Of a stretch of DNA of 64,000 nt, positions 9,660 through 17,966 are shown piece after piece. The notes under the pieces are model-generated. The model was not told the DNA's origin, did no database searches, and was given only the letters and a program-made list of their open reading frames with translations. Numbering within the stretch: position 1 is the first letter of the stretch; every line of letters starts with the position of its first letter. The stretch spans positions 310,001 through 374,000 of the forward strand of contig NZ_CP013437.1 of assembly GCF_001718795.1 (NCBI RefSeq). Reading direction: 5' to 3'. The position numbers and the translations under genes are program-made. Source of the stretch: Burkholderia latens (lineage in GTDB: Bacteria > Pseudomonadota > Gammaproteobacteria > Burkholderiales > Burkholderiaceae).

Positions 9660-9834
9660 CGGACACCTCCGAAGCGTATGCATGCCGGGCGACGCGCAAT
9701 CCGCATGCCTGCGCGACGCGCGGCGACACGCCGGCGCGATCGCTGCGGACGGCGCCGCGTCCACGCATGCGCGAGCTCGTGTCGCCGCGCGATCGACAGT
9801 GGCGGGGTCCGCTGTACATATTGCAGCGCGCCGC

Positions 9835-11127
9835 TTACCTCGCAGGACGCAGCGCGAAGCCCGCCAGCGCACCCGCGATGCACAGCACGCCCACGTACAG
9901 TTCAGGCGCGTGCGGATACGATTTGAGCAGTATCGACACGAACACCGGCGTGACGCCGCCGAACACGGCATACGCGACGTTGTACGAGAACGAGATACCC
10001 GAGAAGCGCACCGCCGCCGGAAACGCGCGGACCATCGCGACCGGAATCGCCGCCACCGCCCCGACGCAGAAGCCGCATAGCGCGTAAAGCGGCAACAGCA
10101 GCGCCGGATCGACGGCGAGTTGAGACGCCATCAGCCAGTACGATGCGCCGAGCAACAGACAACCGACGAAGATCGTGCGGCCCGTACCGAACCGTCCCGC
10201 GATCGAGCCGGCGACGACGCATCCGATGGTCAGGCAGAACGTCGCAGCGGTATTGGCCTGCAGCGCGAGCGCCGGTGCAATGTGAAATCGCTTCGCGACG
10301 AGCGTGGGGGTCATCAGGATCACGACGACGATCGCGGCGGTCAGCGTCCACGTGAGTATCATCGATACCAGCACGGCGCGCCCGTGATCGCGCAGTACCG
10401 CTTTCAACGGCACTTCGCGGGTCAGCGCCCGGCTGCGCTTCATGTCCTCGAATACCGGTGTTTCGGCGAGCCAGCGCCGCAGCATCGCGGACGCAATGCC
10501 GAACAGGCCGCCGACGACGAAAGGCAGCCGCCACGCATACGCGCCGATCTCGGCGGGCGAGTAATGATGATTGATCGCCGATGCGATCAGCGAGCCGAGC
10601 AGGATGCCGAGCGTCAGGCCGCCGGTCAGCAGCCCGCACGCGTAGCCGACATGGCGCGGCGGCACATGTTCGGACACGAACACCCACGCGCCCGGCACCT
10701 CGCCGCCGACCGCCGCGCCTTGCAACAGCCGGCACAGCAGCAGCAGCACGGGCGCCGCGATCCCGATCGACGCGTAGGTCGGCAGCAGCCCCATCGTCAA
10801 TGTCGGCAGGGCCATCATCATCACGCTCAGCGTGAACATGCGCTTGCGGCCGACGCGATCGCCGAAATGCGCGAGCACCACGCCGCCGAGCGGGCGAGCC
10901 AGATACCCCGCCGCGAAAATGCCGAAGGTCTGCAACTGGCGCAGCCAGTCGGGAATCGATGGCGGAAAGAACAATTGACCGATGACGGCGGCGAAAAACA
11001 CGTAAATCACGAAATCGTAAAACTCGAGCGCGCCACCGAGCGCGGCGAGCGCGAGCGTTCGGTGATCGCTGCCGGTCAGCGGGCGGTGGGGTACGGCCGG
11101 AATCTGGAGCGAGTCTGGGAAGTTCAT
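9835..11127 (-). CDS. MFS transporter, metabolite:H+ symporter (MHS) type
   Basis: A 430-residue, 12-helix major facilitator protein. The MHS-family signature is visible: ALGGALEFYDFVIYVFFAAV in helix 1, GDRVGRKR between helices 2 and 3, and the acidic/aromatic pattern used by citrate, alpha-ketoglutarate and proline/betaine carriers. It should import a small carboxylate or osmolyte with protons. Start chosen at MNFPDSL (11127); an upstream ATG at 11178 is possible and neither has a strong ribosome-binding site. It is divergent from the ketopantoate-reductase-like gene with a 274-bp gap. Confidence 0.85.
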   Translation of the reverse strand: MNFPDSLQIPAVPHRPLTGSDHRTLALAALGGALEFYDFVIYVFFAAVIGQLFFPPSIPDWLRQLQTFGIFAAGYLARPLGGVVLAHFGDRVGRKRMFTLSVMMMALPTLTMGLLPTYASIGIAAPVLLLLCRLLQGAAVGGEVPGAWVFVSEHVPPRHVGYACGLLTGGLTLGILLGSLIASAINHHYSPAEIGAYAWRLPFVVGGLFGIASAMLRRWLAETPVFEDMKRSRALTREVPLKAVLRDHGRAVLVSMILTWTLTAAIVVVILMTPTLVAKRFHIAPALALQANTAATFCLTIGCVVAGSIAGRFGTGRTIFVGCLLLGASYWLMASQLAVDPALLLPLYALCGFCVGAVAAIPVAMVRAFPAAVRFSGISFSYNVAYAVFGGVTPVFVSILLKSYPHAPELYVGVLCIAGALAGFALRPAR

Positions 11128-11401
11128 CTGGATGAGGTGCGGAATCGGGAACCGCGCGCCAACCCGATGACGCGCCATTGACGGACAACACCCGAGCACC
11201 GCGAGTCATTCCATTGCGCATCGATTTTCCGTGACGCCGGTGCAAGGCCGTTTCCGGCCGCCGCGGTTCGGCCCGCATGCGGAGCGACGCCGGGAATAAA
11301 CCGCAACCGTCACGTGTTCCACAGGGATAGACGGCGCACGAACGCACCGTCTGCGCGCGCTTGACGATGCGCGACACCTTCACGCCTTCTCTGGAGCAAT
11401 C

Positions 11402-12307
11402 ATGCGCTTTGCGGTTCTTGGCGCCGGCGCGGTCGGCTGCTACTTCGGCGGCATGCTGGCGCTGCACGGTCATGACGTCGTTTTCATCGGCCGTCCGGTG
11501 CACGTCGGCGCGATCCGCGATCATGGACTGCGGATCCAGACACGCACGTTCGACAAGTTCGTGCCGGCCGACGCGTCGACCGACATCGGCGCCGCGAGAT
11601 CGGCCGACGTGGTGTTCGTCTGCGTGAAGTCCGGCGATACCGCCGACGCAGCGCGCGCATTGAGCCGCGTGCTGGCGCCGAACGCGCTCGTGATCAGTTT
11701 GCAGAATGGCGTCGACAACGCGGCGCTGCTGCGTGCCGAGATCGCAAGCCCGGTCATTTGCGCAGCCGTTTATGTCGCAAGCGAAATGGCAGGCCCCGGG
11801 CACCTGCTGCACCATGGCCGCGGCGATCTCGCGATGGAGGCGTCAGCGTCGAGCGAATCGCTGGCGCAGGTGCTGCGGACGTCGGGCATTCCAACCCGGA
11901 TTGCCGACGACGTGCGCGCGACCCTTTGGTACAAGTTCGTCCTCAATTGTGCGTACAACGCGATTTCGGCCATCGTGCAGTTGCCGTTGGGCGAGATGTC
12001 GCATCGCGATGCGCTGCGTGAAACGATGCGTGCGGCTGTCGCCGAATGCATCGCCGTCGCCGCAGCCGAAGGCGTCCATTTCGCCGACGGGCCGGCCGCG
12101 ATCGTCGAGCAGATCGAAGCCACCATTCCGCCGGGCCAGTATTCGTCGACGGCCCAGGATCTGGCGCGCGGCAGGCGCGGCGAGATCGATTACCTGAACG
12201 GCGCGGTCGTTCGGCGCGGCCGGGCGGCGGGCATCGACACGCCGGTCAATCGGACGCTCCATCTGCTCGTGAAGATGCTGGAAGCAAAGACCGCCGCGCA
12301 TGCGTGA
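11402..12307 (+). CDS. 2-dehydropantoate 2-reductase family protein
   Basis: A 301-residue ApbA/PanE-family NADPH-dependent reductase. The Rossmann motif GAGAVG is at residues 7-12; the catalytic Lys178 and Asn182/Asn186 lie in LWYKFVLNCAYNAI, and the C-terminal helical domain contains the usual SSTAQDL and GRRGEIDYLNG segments. PanE makes pantoate for coenzyme A, but Burkholderia carry several paralogues and this one has no pantothenate genes beside it, so it may reduce another 2-keto acid. GGAG lies 7-8 bp before the ATG. It ends convergently with the catalase gene across a shared hairpin. Confidence 0.85.
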   Translation: MRFAVLGAGAVGCYFGGMLALHGHDVVFIGRPVHVGAIRDHGLRIQTRTFDKFVPADASTDIGAARSADVVFVCVKSGDTADAARALSRVLAPNALVISLQNGVDNAALLRAEIASPVICAAVYVASEMAGPGHLLHHGRGDLAMEASASSESLAQVLRTSGIPTRIADDVRATLWYKFVLNCAYNAISAIVQLPLGEMSHRDALRETMRAAVAECIAVAAAEGVHFADGPAAIVEQIEATIPPGQYSSTAQDLARGRRGEIDYLNGAVVRRGRAAGIDTPVNRTLHLLVKMLEAKTAAHA

Positions 12308-12395
12308 CGCGCGCCGTTCGCGCGTGCGGCGCGGCCGGCCTGGCCGTCGGCCATGTGCGCCAGGGCGCCGAGCGGGCCCGTCGGCCGCGATGCCA

Positions 12396-12417
12396 CGCGG
12401 CGGCGGTGGCCGCCGCG
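12396..12417. terminator. bidirectional hairpin between convergent genes
   Basis: A perfect 9-bp stem CGCGGCGGC / GCCGCCGCG closes a GGTG loop. It lies 19 bp after the catalase stop on the minus strand and 89 bp after the stop of the plus-strand reductase gene. No T-tract follows on either strand, as is common for GC-rich terminators. Confidence 0.55.
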
Positions 12418-12435
12418 CATGGCCGGTATCGCCCG

Positions 12436-13899
12436 CTATTCGCGTTCGGCGTCCAGTCGCGCGAGTGCCGCCGCGATTCCTGCGCCATAAGCCGGGTCGG
12501 CTCGCGAGCAGTTGTCGATGTGACGCTGCCGGATATGCTCAGACACGCCGGCAAGCTGTCGCGCGGTGGTCTCGAACAGGCTTTGGCGCTGCCGTGCATT
12601 CATCAGCCGGAACAGGTCGCCCGGCTGCTGATAATGATCGTCGTCGATACGATGATCCCAATGCGCGGCCGCGCCGTCGAGCTCGAGCGGCGGTTCGTCC
12701 AGCTGCGGACGGTCCGACCACGCGCCCTTGCTGTTGGGCCAGTACGAAGGCGCGGCGCCGAGATTGCCGTCGGTTCGCATCGCACCGTCACGGTGATAGC
12801 TGTGGAACGGGCACTTCGGCGCGTTCACCGGGATATGCGCGAAATTGACGCCCAGCCGATATCGCTGCGCGTCGCCGTACGAAAACAGACGCGCCTGCAA
12901 CATCCGGTCGGGCGAATAGCCGATGCCCGGCACGACGTTCGCCGGCGAAAACGCGGCCTGCTCCGTCTCGGCAAAGAAATTGTCGGGATTGCGGTTGAGC
13001 TCGAATTCGCCGACTTCGATCAGCGGAAACTCGGCCTTCGGCCATACCTTCGTGAGATCGAACGGGTCGAACCGGAACGCTCTCGCCTGCGCGTCGCTCA
13101 TCACCTGAACGTACAGCGTCCAGCGCGGAAAATTGCCGCCCTCGATACTGTCGAACAGGTCGCGCTGGTGGGTTTCGCGGTCCCGCGCGATCAGCGCTTC
13201 CGCCTGTGCGTCGGTCAGGTTCTCGATGCCCTGTTGCGAGCGGTAATGGAATTTCACCCAGGTCCGCTCGTTCGCCGCATTGATCATGCTGTACGTATGG
13301 CTGCCGAACCCGTGCATGTGCCGGTACGATCGCGGAATGCCGCGCTCGCTCATGACGATCGTCACCTGATGCAGCGCCTCGGGCAGCAGCGACCAGAAAT
13401 CCCAGTTGTTTTCCGCGCTGCGCATTCCCGTGCGCGGGTCGCGCTTGACCGCATGATTGAGGTCGGGAAAGCGCAACGGATCGCGGAAGAAGAACACCGG
13501 CGTATTGTTGCCGACCAGATCCCAGTTCCCGTCGTCGGTATAAAACTTCAGCGCGAAGCCGCGGATGTCGCGCTCGGCATCGGCCGCGCCGCGCTCGCCG
13601 GCCACCGTCGAGAAACGCACGAACATCGGAGTCTGCTTGCCGATTTCGGAGAAGAGTTTCGCCTTCGTGTAGCGCGTGATGTCGTGTGTCACGGTGAACG
13701 TGCCGTATGCGCCGGCGCCCTTCGCGTGCATGCGGCGCTCCGGGATCACCTCGCGATCGAAGTGCGCGAGCTTTTCGATCAGCCAGACGTCCTGCAGCAG
13801 CGCGGGGCCGCGTGCGCCGGCCGTCTGGATATTGACGTTGTTGCTGACCGGTGCGCCGTTCGCATGCGCTATGTCGCGCGGAATCGAATGCTCTGACAT
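12436..13899 (-). CDS. catalase, monofunctional haem type (clade 3 size)
   Basis: A 487-residue monofunctional catalase converting H2O2 to water and oxygen. Catalytic His58 (RRMHAKGAG), Asn131 (GNNTPVFF) and the haem ligand Tyr341 ([14 protein letters not shown]) are all present, and the length fits the small-subunit NADPH-binding clade. No signal peptide is seen, so it is cytoplasmic. The ATG at 13899 has an AGGA ribosome-binding site and the N-terminus [15 protein letters not shown] is typical; a longer frame to 14151 lacks these. The promoter region carries a shared GATAC/GACA element (14012-14065), linking the gene to ohr, an MFS gene and a DUF4148 gene in the same island. Confidence 0.95.
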   Translation of the reverse strand: MSEHSIPRDIAHANGAPVSNNVNIQTAGARGPALLQDVWLIEKLAHFDREVIPERRMHAKGAGAYGTFTVTHDITRYTKAKLFSEIGKQTPMFVRFSTVAGERGAADAERDIRGFALKFYTDDGNWDLVGNNTPVFFFRDPLRFPDLNHAVKRDPRTGMRSAENNWDFWSLLPEALHQVTIVMSERGIPRSYRHMHGFGSHTYSMINAANERTWVKFHYRSQQGIENLTDAQAEALIARDRETHQRDLFDSIEGGNFPRWTLYVQVMSDAQARAFRFDPFDLTKVWPKAEFPLIEVGEFELNRNPDNFFAETEQAAFSPANVVPGIGYSPDRMLQARLFSYGDAQRYRLGVNFAHIPVNAPKCPFHSYHRDGAMRTDGNLGAAPSYWPNSKGAWSDRPQLDEPPLELDGAAAHWDHRIDDDHYQQPGDLFRLMNARQRQSLFETTARQLAGVSEHIRQRHIDNCSRADPAYGAGIAAALARLDAERE

Positions 13900-14011
13900 G
13901 TCCTGGTTCCCCCAAACGGTATGTAGTTTCAGTTCATCTGTCGCGCGGGCTGCCGTCGGTTCGGGCATCGCGCGTCGCGCGGACGGCCATCCGGCACGCC
14001 GCCCATCGGAG

Positions 14012-14065
14012 ATTAGAAGTCGACGATGTATCCGGTGTTTGTCCGGTTTGTATCGCTTTGTACCC
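14012..14065 (-). promoter_or_regulatory. shared GATAC-box promoter of the catalase gene
   Basis: Read on the minus strand, the order is GGTACA, GATACA, GGACA, GGATACA and then TAATCT. The G residues of GATAC, GACA and GATAC fall exactly 11 bp apart, and the last GATAC is 12 bp from TAAT, which looks like a -10 box. The predicted 5' untranslated leader to the ATG at 13899 is about 105 bp. The same spacing recurs upstream of the MFS gene (19238-19290), ohr (16324-16355) and the DUF4148 gene (22239-22270). The rest of the 319-bp gap (13900-14218) shows no coding signal. Confidence 0.7.
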
Positions 14066-14218
14066 GGTTCCGCCGACGGCCGGTTGCCGGACAAGCCGCC
14101 CGCATCGCGATGCGTTGCATCGCATTCGACCGGCATGGCCGCGCAGCCCACACGCGCACGATCGCGTGCAGCACGATACTTTTATGTGGAATCCTTTCTG
14201 CGCGGTCGCCGCCGCTCG

Positions 14219-15085
14219 TCACGATCGCTGGCTGTCGACGATCCGGTCGCCGAGCGCGCCGAGGTCCGCATCGCCGCGTGCGGCGATCAGCGCATAGGCG
14301 ACGCCTGAGCGGCGCCACGTAGCGACGTCCATGTTGCCGACCTGCTGGCGATCGAGCACGGTATCGGGCCGTTCGTCTTTCATCACGCACAGCGCGACGG
14401 GCGAGCCTTTGTCGGGCAGATAGACGATCTGCACCAGCGGTTTGCGATTGAAGTTCAGACGCTGAATGCGCTTGAACGCCAGCCCGGCCGGGCGCAGGTC
14501 GGGAATCCGTATTCCTAGTCCGTCGTCCCGGCGAATCGTGTCGAGCATATGCGCGGCGGCGGCGACGTTCGCCGAGTCGAACGCAACGGTGTCGCGCGTA
14601 TAGAGCCGCTGATAATTGACGGCCGCCATGATCCACGGCGACATCTGCGTCTGCGCACTCACCGACGCGGGCCGCGGCGCGAACCGCAATATGGCGGCGC
14701 TGCAGAATGCCCCGGCGACGAACGCGGCCGCGAGCCACGGCGCTATCGCGCGCATGCGCGGACGAAGCGGCGCGGAATGCCGCCCCCGCACACCGGGCTG
14801 CGCTGCGTGCGACGCGCGCCGAGACGCGTCGCCGGAGGCGCTGAGCGCCGCCGGCGACGCATGCGCATGCGCGATGTCCGCGACCTTCCGGATCAGGCTC
14901 TGCGGCACCGGCGGCCACGGATGACGCTGAAACGCGCGCCGATAGGGCAGCACCGACGCTTCGAACAGCGCCACCCGCGTCGCGATGTCGGCCGACGTTC
15001 CGATCGCCCGGTCGACTTCCTCGCGCTGGTGCGACGTGAGCTCTCCGTCCACGTATGCCATGAGCACGATGTCGTCCATATTCAT
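14219..15085 (-). CDS. anti-sigma factor, single-pass membrane protein
   Basis: A 288-residue protein whose N-terminus (MDDIVLMAYVDGELTSHQREEVDRAI) is the typical start of an anti-sigma domain, without the zinc-binding HxxxCxxC motif. A single membrane helix spans about residues 114-134, leaving a periplasmic C-terminal domain of about 150 residues that could sense an external signal. Its ATG overlaps the stop of the ECF sigma gene by 4 bp (ATGA), which implies translational coupling and a 1:1 inhibitor relationship. It would hold the sigma factor at the membrane until signalled. What it senses is unknown. Confidence 0.85.
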   Translation of the reverse strand: MNMDDIVLMAYVDGELTSHQREEVDRAIGTSADIATRVALFEASVLPYRRAFQRHPWPPVPQSLIRKVADIAHAHASPAALSASGDASRRASHAAQPGVRGRHSAPLRPRMRAIAPWLAAAFVAGAFCSAAILRFAPRPASVSAQTQMSPWIMAAVNYQRLYTRDTVAFDSANVAAAAHMLDTIRRDDGLGIRIPDLRPAGLAFKRIQRLNFNRKPLVQIVYLPDKGSPVALCVMKDERPDTVLDRQQVGNMDVATWRRSGVAYALIAARGDADLGALGDRIVDSQRS

Positions 15086-15630
15086 GCCCCCTGATCCTCA
15101 CTGGTCGCCGCGCTTTTCGCGGATCGTTCGTGCCGGTCGCTGAACAGCGCGCCGATCGCCTGGCGAGCGCGTGAAAGCCGGCTCATGATCGTACCGATGG
15201 GCACGTCCAGCACGTCCGCTGCTTCGCTGTAACTGAGGCCTTCCACGCCGACCAGCAACATCACCACGCGCTGCGCTTCGGGAAGCTGCTGAACGGCCCT
15301 GACGATCTGAGCATCCAGCGCCTGCTGCTCCAGTGTCGGTGCGGCAGGATCGGAGATGGTTTCGAGAAGGTCGTCGTCCCAGTCCATGCCCGAGCGCCGG
15401 CGCACGCTGCGTGCGCGGAGTTCGTTGAGCCAGGTGGACTGGACGATCGAGAACATCCAGCTGAGCGGCGCCGTGCCGGGCCGCAACTGATGCGCGCGTT
15501 CGAGTGCGCGCACGCACGCGCATTGCACGAGATCCTCGGCGTCGTGCCGATCGCCCGAGATGCGCAGTGCGAACGCCCACAGGCGCGGAAGCATCTCGGG
15601 CAGCATGGCGGACAGTTCGGCTGCGGTCAT
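15082..15630 (-). CDS. ECF-family RNA polymerase sigma factor (paired with anti-sigma)
   Basis: A 182-residue ECF sigma factor. Region 2 includes RHDAEDLVQCACVRALERAHQL (DNA melting and -10 recognition) and region 4 includes LPEAQRVVMLLVGVEGLSYSEAADVLDVPIGTIMSRLSRARQAI (-35 recognition). The ATG at 15630 is preferred because GGAGA lies 13 bp upstream; an ATG at 15651 would add seven residues. It is co-translated with the anti-sigma gene. A second sigma of identical length and strikingly similar sequence lies at 22718-23266, so the two are probably a duplicated pair. The upstream region holds two GATAC motifs 11 bp apart (15679-15696). Confidence 0.9.
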   Translation of the reverse strand: MTAAELSAMLPEMLPRLWAFALRISGDRHDAEDLVQCACVRALERAHQLRPGTAPLSWMFSIVQSTWLNELRARSVRRRSGMDWDDDLLETISDPAAPTLEQQALDAQIVRAVQQLPEAQRVVMLLVGVEGLSYSEAADVLDVPIGTIMSRLSRARQAIGALFSDRHERSAKSAATSEDQGA

Positions 15631-15678
15631 CTGCGTCGATCTCCGTAACATGCAACCGGCCCGACGCTGACAAACGGC

Positions 15679-15696
15679 CGTATCTGACGTGTATCC
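15679..15696 (-). promoter_or_regulatory. tandem GATAC boxes upstream of ECF sigma
   Basis: On the minus strand, GATACACGTCAGATAC places two GATAC motifs 11 bp apart, the same period as in the catalase and MFS promoters. The downstream TAAT -10 element seen at those promoters is absent, so this may be a weaker or differently used site. It lies about 50-65 bp before the sigma ATG. Confidence 0.4.
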
Positions 15697-15846
15697 ATGG
15701 GTTTAGGCGAAATTGAACGGGCAACACCCCTACAGCCCACGTAAACAGCTGGACGGCACCGATATTCCATCAGCCGTCGAGGCTCACCCGATCGGCCGGA
15801 TCGCAGCACGCCGGCGCAACGCCGGCGGTGTTGGGGGCGATGCGCG

Positions 15847-16263
15847 TCAGATCACCGAGACGACCACGTCGATGTTGCCGCGCGTCGCCTTCGAATACGG
15901 GCACGTCTGGTGTGCGGCATCGACGAGCGCGCGCGCGAGCGCCGCGTCGACGCCCGGCACGCTGACGTTCAGCCGGGCCTGCAGGAAGTACGCGCCGTCG
16001 GCCGTGGCCAGGTCGATTTCCGCGTCGACATGCGTGTCGCGCGGCAGCGCAACCTCCAGCCGTTGCGCGGCCAGCCCCATCGCACCGATGAAGCATGCGG
16101 ACCAGCCCGCTGCCAGCAGTTGCTCGGGATTCGTGCCGGGCGCGGCCGAGCTTGGCCCGGACAGCTTCACGTCGAGGCGGCCATCGGCACTGCGGGCCGC
16201 GCCGTCGCGCCCGCCGGTGGTGCGAGTCTTGCCGGTGTACAGAACTCTGGTTTGCTGGCTCAT
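15847..16263 (-). CDS. ohr: organic hydroperoxide resistance protein Ohr
   Basis: A 138-residue Ohr/OsmC-family thiol peroxidase that reduces organic and fatty acid hydroperoxides using lipoyl thiols. The two catalytic cysteines are Cys57 (GWSACFIGAM) and Cys121 (QTCPYSKATRG), and the N-terminus VLYTGKTRTTGGRDGAARSAD is Ohr-like rather than OsmC-like. It is cytoplasmic. No MarR-type OhrR repressor is adjacent, which is unusual because ohr is normally next to ohrR. Instead its promoter carries the GACA-N7-GATAC-N12-TAAT element and an 84-bp upstream segment alignable with the DUF4148 promoter, suggesting a different control system. Confidence 0.92.
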   Translation of the reverse strand: MSQQTRVLYTGKTRTTGGRDGAARSADGRLDVKLSGPSSAAPGTNPEQLLAAGWSACFIGAMGLAAQRLEVALPRDTHVDAEIDLATADGAYFLQARLNVSVPGVDAALARALVDAAHQTCPYSKATRGNIDVVVSVI

Positions 16264-16323
16264 GATCGGTATCGTCGTGGTGGGTGGTGAATGAACGAAG
16301 CACGTATTCCGTCTTCCGGATGC

Positions 16324-16407
16324 ATTAGAGCGCGGCCACGTATCGGTCATGTGTCCCGACGCCGGGCTATTGCAACGTCGCGTATCCATTCCGGGCGCGT
16401 ACACATT
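16324..16407 (-). promoter_or_regulatory. extended GATAC-box promoter of ohr
   Basis: On the minus strand: AATGT, 21 bp to GATAC, a TTGCAA block, then GACA 31 bp after that GATAC, a 7-bp gap, GATAC, a 12-bp gap and TAAT. The DUF4148 promoter (22187-22270) has the same elements at identical spacing. TAAT at 16324-16327 is the probable -10 core, about 60 bp before the ohr ATG. The remainder of the 16264-16651 gap shows no gene. Confidence 0.7.
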
Positions 16408-16651
16408 GAGAAACAAATTCGCTGCTCCAGGCTGCGAGCCATTCGCGAAGCGAAGCGTGTTGGCGGATACAGGTCGCGCCGAGGCCAGGCAACGCATCGT
16501 CGCCTGGAAAACGTGCGACGCATGGCCGACGTACCGATATGCAGAGGCTTCCGAACAAGTCGTCCGGCTCGCCCACCGATTCACGCTCATTGGAATAGCA
16601 CGCCGCCATCGGGTGTTCTGTCGATGCGGACAACCCTTCGGGAGTGAAACG

Positions 16652-17917
16652 GTGCAGAACGGGCAGCAGGAAATCGACGATCGTATGGCGCACGCGCCGG
16701 CGCACATGCGCGCGCTTGGCAGCACGGAACATCTGTTCTGGTTGCTGGACCAGAATCGGCCGACGCATTTCGCGATGGTCGCGGAGATCGATCGGCGATT
16801 CGCGCCGGGCGCATGGCGCGCTGCGTTTCAGGCGCTCCAGCGCCGACACCCGCTGCTGTCGAGCTGTATCGCCATCGACGCGCAGCAGAATTCGGCGTTC
16901 CATTCCGTACCGGGGGCCACGGTGCCGTTGCGCGTGATCGAGCACGACGCAACGTCATGGCAAGCCGAAACGGCCCGCGAAATCGCGACGCGCTTCGACT
17001 GGGCGACAGCGCCGCTGCTGCGCGCGACGTTGTTGCAGCGCGAATCGACGTCGGCGCTGATTCTCGTCGCGCATCACTCCGTGCTCGACGGCATGGGCGC
17101 CGCGTATCTGATAGAAGAACTGCTGCGCACGCTGACGGGCGAGTACGCGGCGCCGCTGCCGCTGGTGCAGTCGCTCGAGACGCTGCTCGAGGCCGACCTG
17201 AATGACGCGGCCGTGCTGCCCGCGCCGCTTGCCGCTCCGCAGCCGAAGCCGTTCCGTGCGGACACACCGGAGCTGCCGCACGTCGACGCGGTCGCGCTTT
17301 CGACCGAAGCCACGCGCCGCATCGCCGCGCGCGCGCGGCAAGAGCGCACGACCGTGCACGGCGCACTTGCCGCGGCCGTTCATGAAGCGGGACGGCGCCT
17401 GTCGAGCGAATGGGCCGCGCGCGCATTGAGAACCGTCACGCCGATCGACGTACGCGATCTAGCCGGCGACGCGGGCGTCGCGAATGGCGTGTACATCACC
17501 CAGACCGTCACGATCGACGATCACCCGCGCGGCACCGACTTGTGGACTGCCGCCCGCAAGATCAAGGAGGATCTCGCGCCCGCTCGAACGCGCGCCCGCA
17601 TCGCAGCGGAGCTGAAGGCGCTGGATACCGCGATGGCGGCGCGGCCGAGCGTCGAACACGCGGCCGGTTTCCTGTCGGGCGTGCTCGCCTTCGACGTCCT
17701 GCTGTCGAATCTGGGCAATCAACCGATCGCGGCGGCGTACAACGGCGTGACGCTCGACGCGCTGTGGGGGCCGTTCGTGACGTCGGGTTTCGCTGACGAT
17801 CAGGTCATCGGCGCGTGCACGATCGATGGCGTCCTGCGTGTCGCGCATACGAGCCATTGCGCCATTCCGGGGCTGCTCGACGAAGTCCGCACGATTCTCG
17901 AGAGAGCGGCCGGCTGA
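16652..17917 (+). CDS. stand-alone condensation-domain acyltransferase
   Basis: A 421-residue single-domain protein of the condensation/PapA acyltransferase superfamily. The catalytic motif HHSVLDG lies at residues 141-147 with His142 as the general base. No adenylation, carrier or ketosynthase domain is attached and no NRPS/PKS gene is nearby, so it probably transfers an acyl group to a small alcohol or amine, or forms a wax-ester- or lipopeptide-like product, as a free-standing enzyme. A GTG start at 16652 is chosen because GGAG lies 9 bp upstream; an internal ATG at 16685 is the alternative. The convergent MFS gene may export or import its product, but that is inference. Confidence 0.75.
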   Translation: MQNGQQEIDDRMAHAPAHMRALGSTEHLFWLLDQNRPTHFAMVAEIDRRFAPGAWRAAFQALQRRHPLLSSCIAIDAQQNSAFHSVPGATVPLRVIEHDATSWQAETAREIATRFDWATAPLLRATLLQRESTSALILVAHHSVLDGMGAAYLIEELLRTLTGEYAAPLPLVQSLETLLEADLNDAAVLPAPLAAPQPKPFRADTPELPHVDAVALSTEATRRIAARARQERTTVHGALAAAVHEAGRRLSSEWAARALRTVTPIDVRDLAGDAGVANGVYITQTVTIDDHPRGTDLWTAARKIKEDLAPARTRARIAAELKALDTAMAARPSVEHAAGFLSGVLAFDVLLSNLGNQPIAAAYNGVTLDALWGPFVTSGFADDQVIGACTIDGVLRVAHTSHCAIPGLLDEVRTILERAAG

Positions 17918-17966
17918 ACGAGAGCATGGCGCGCCCGCACGCGGCGGGACGCCGGTTCCGTTCGTC

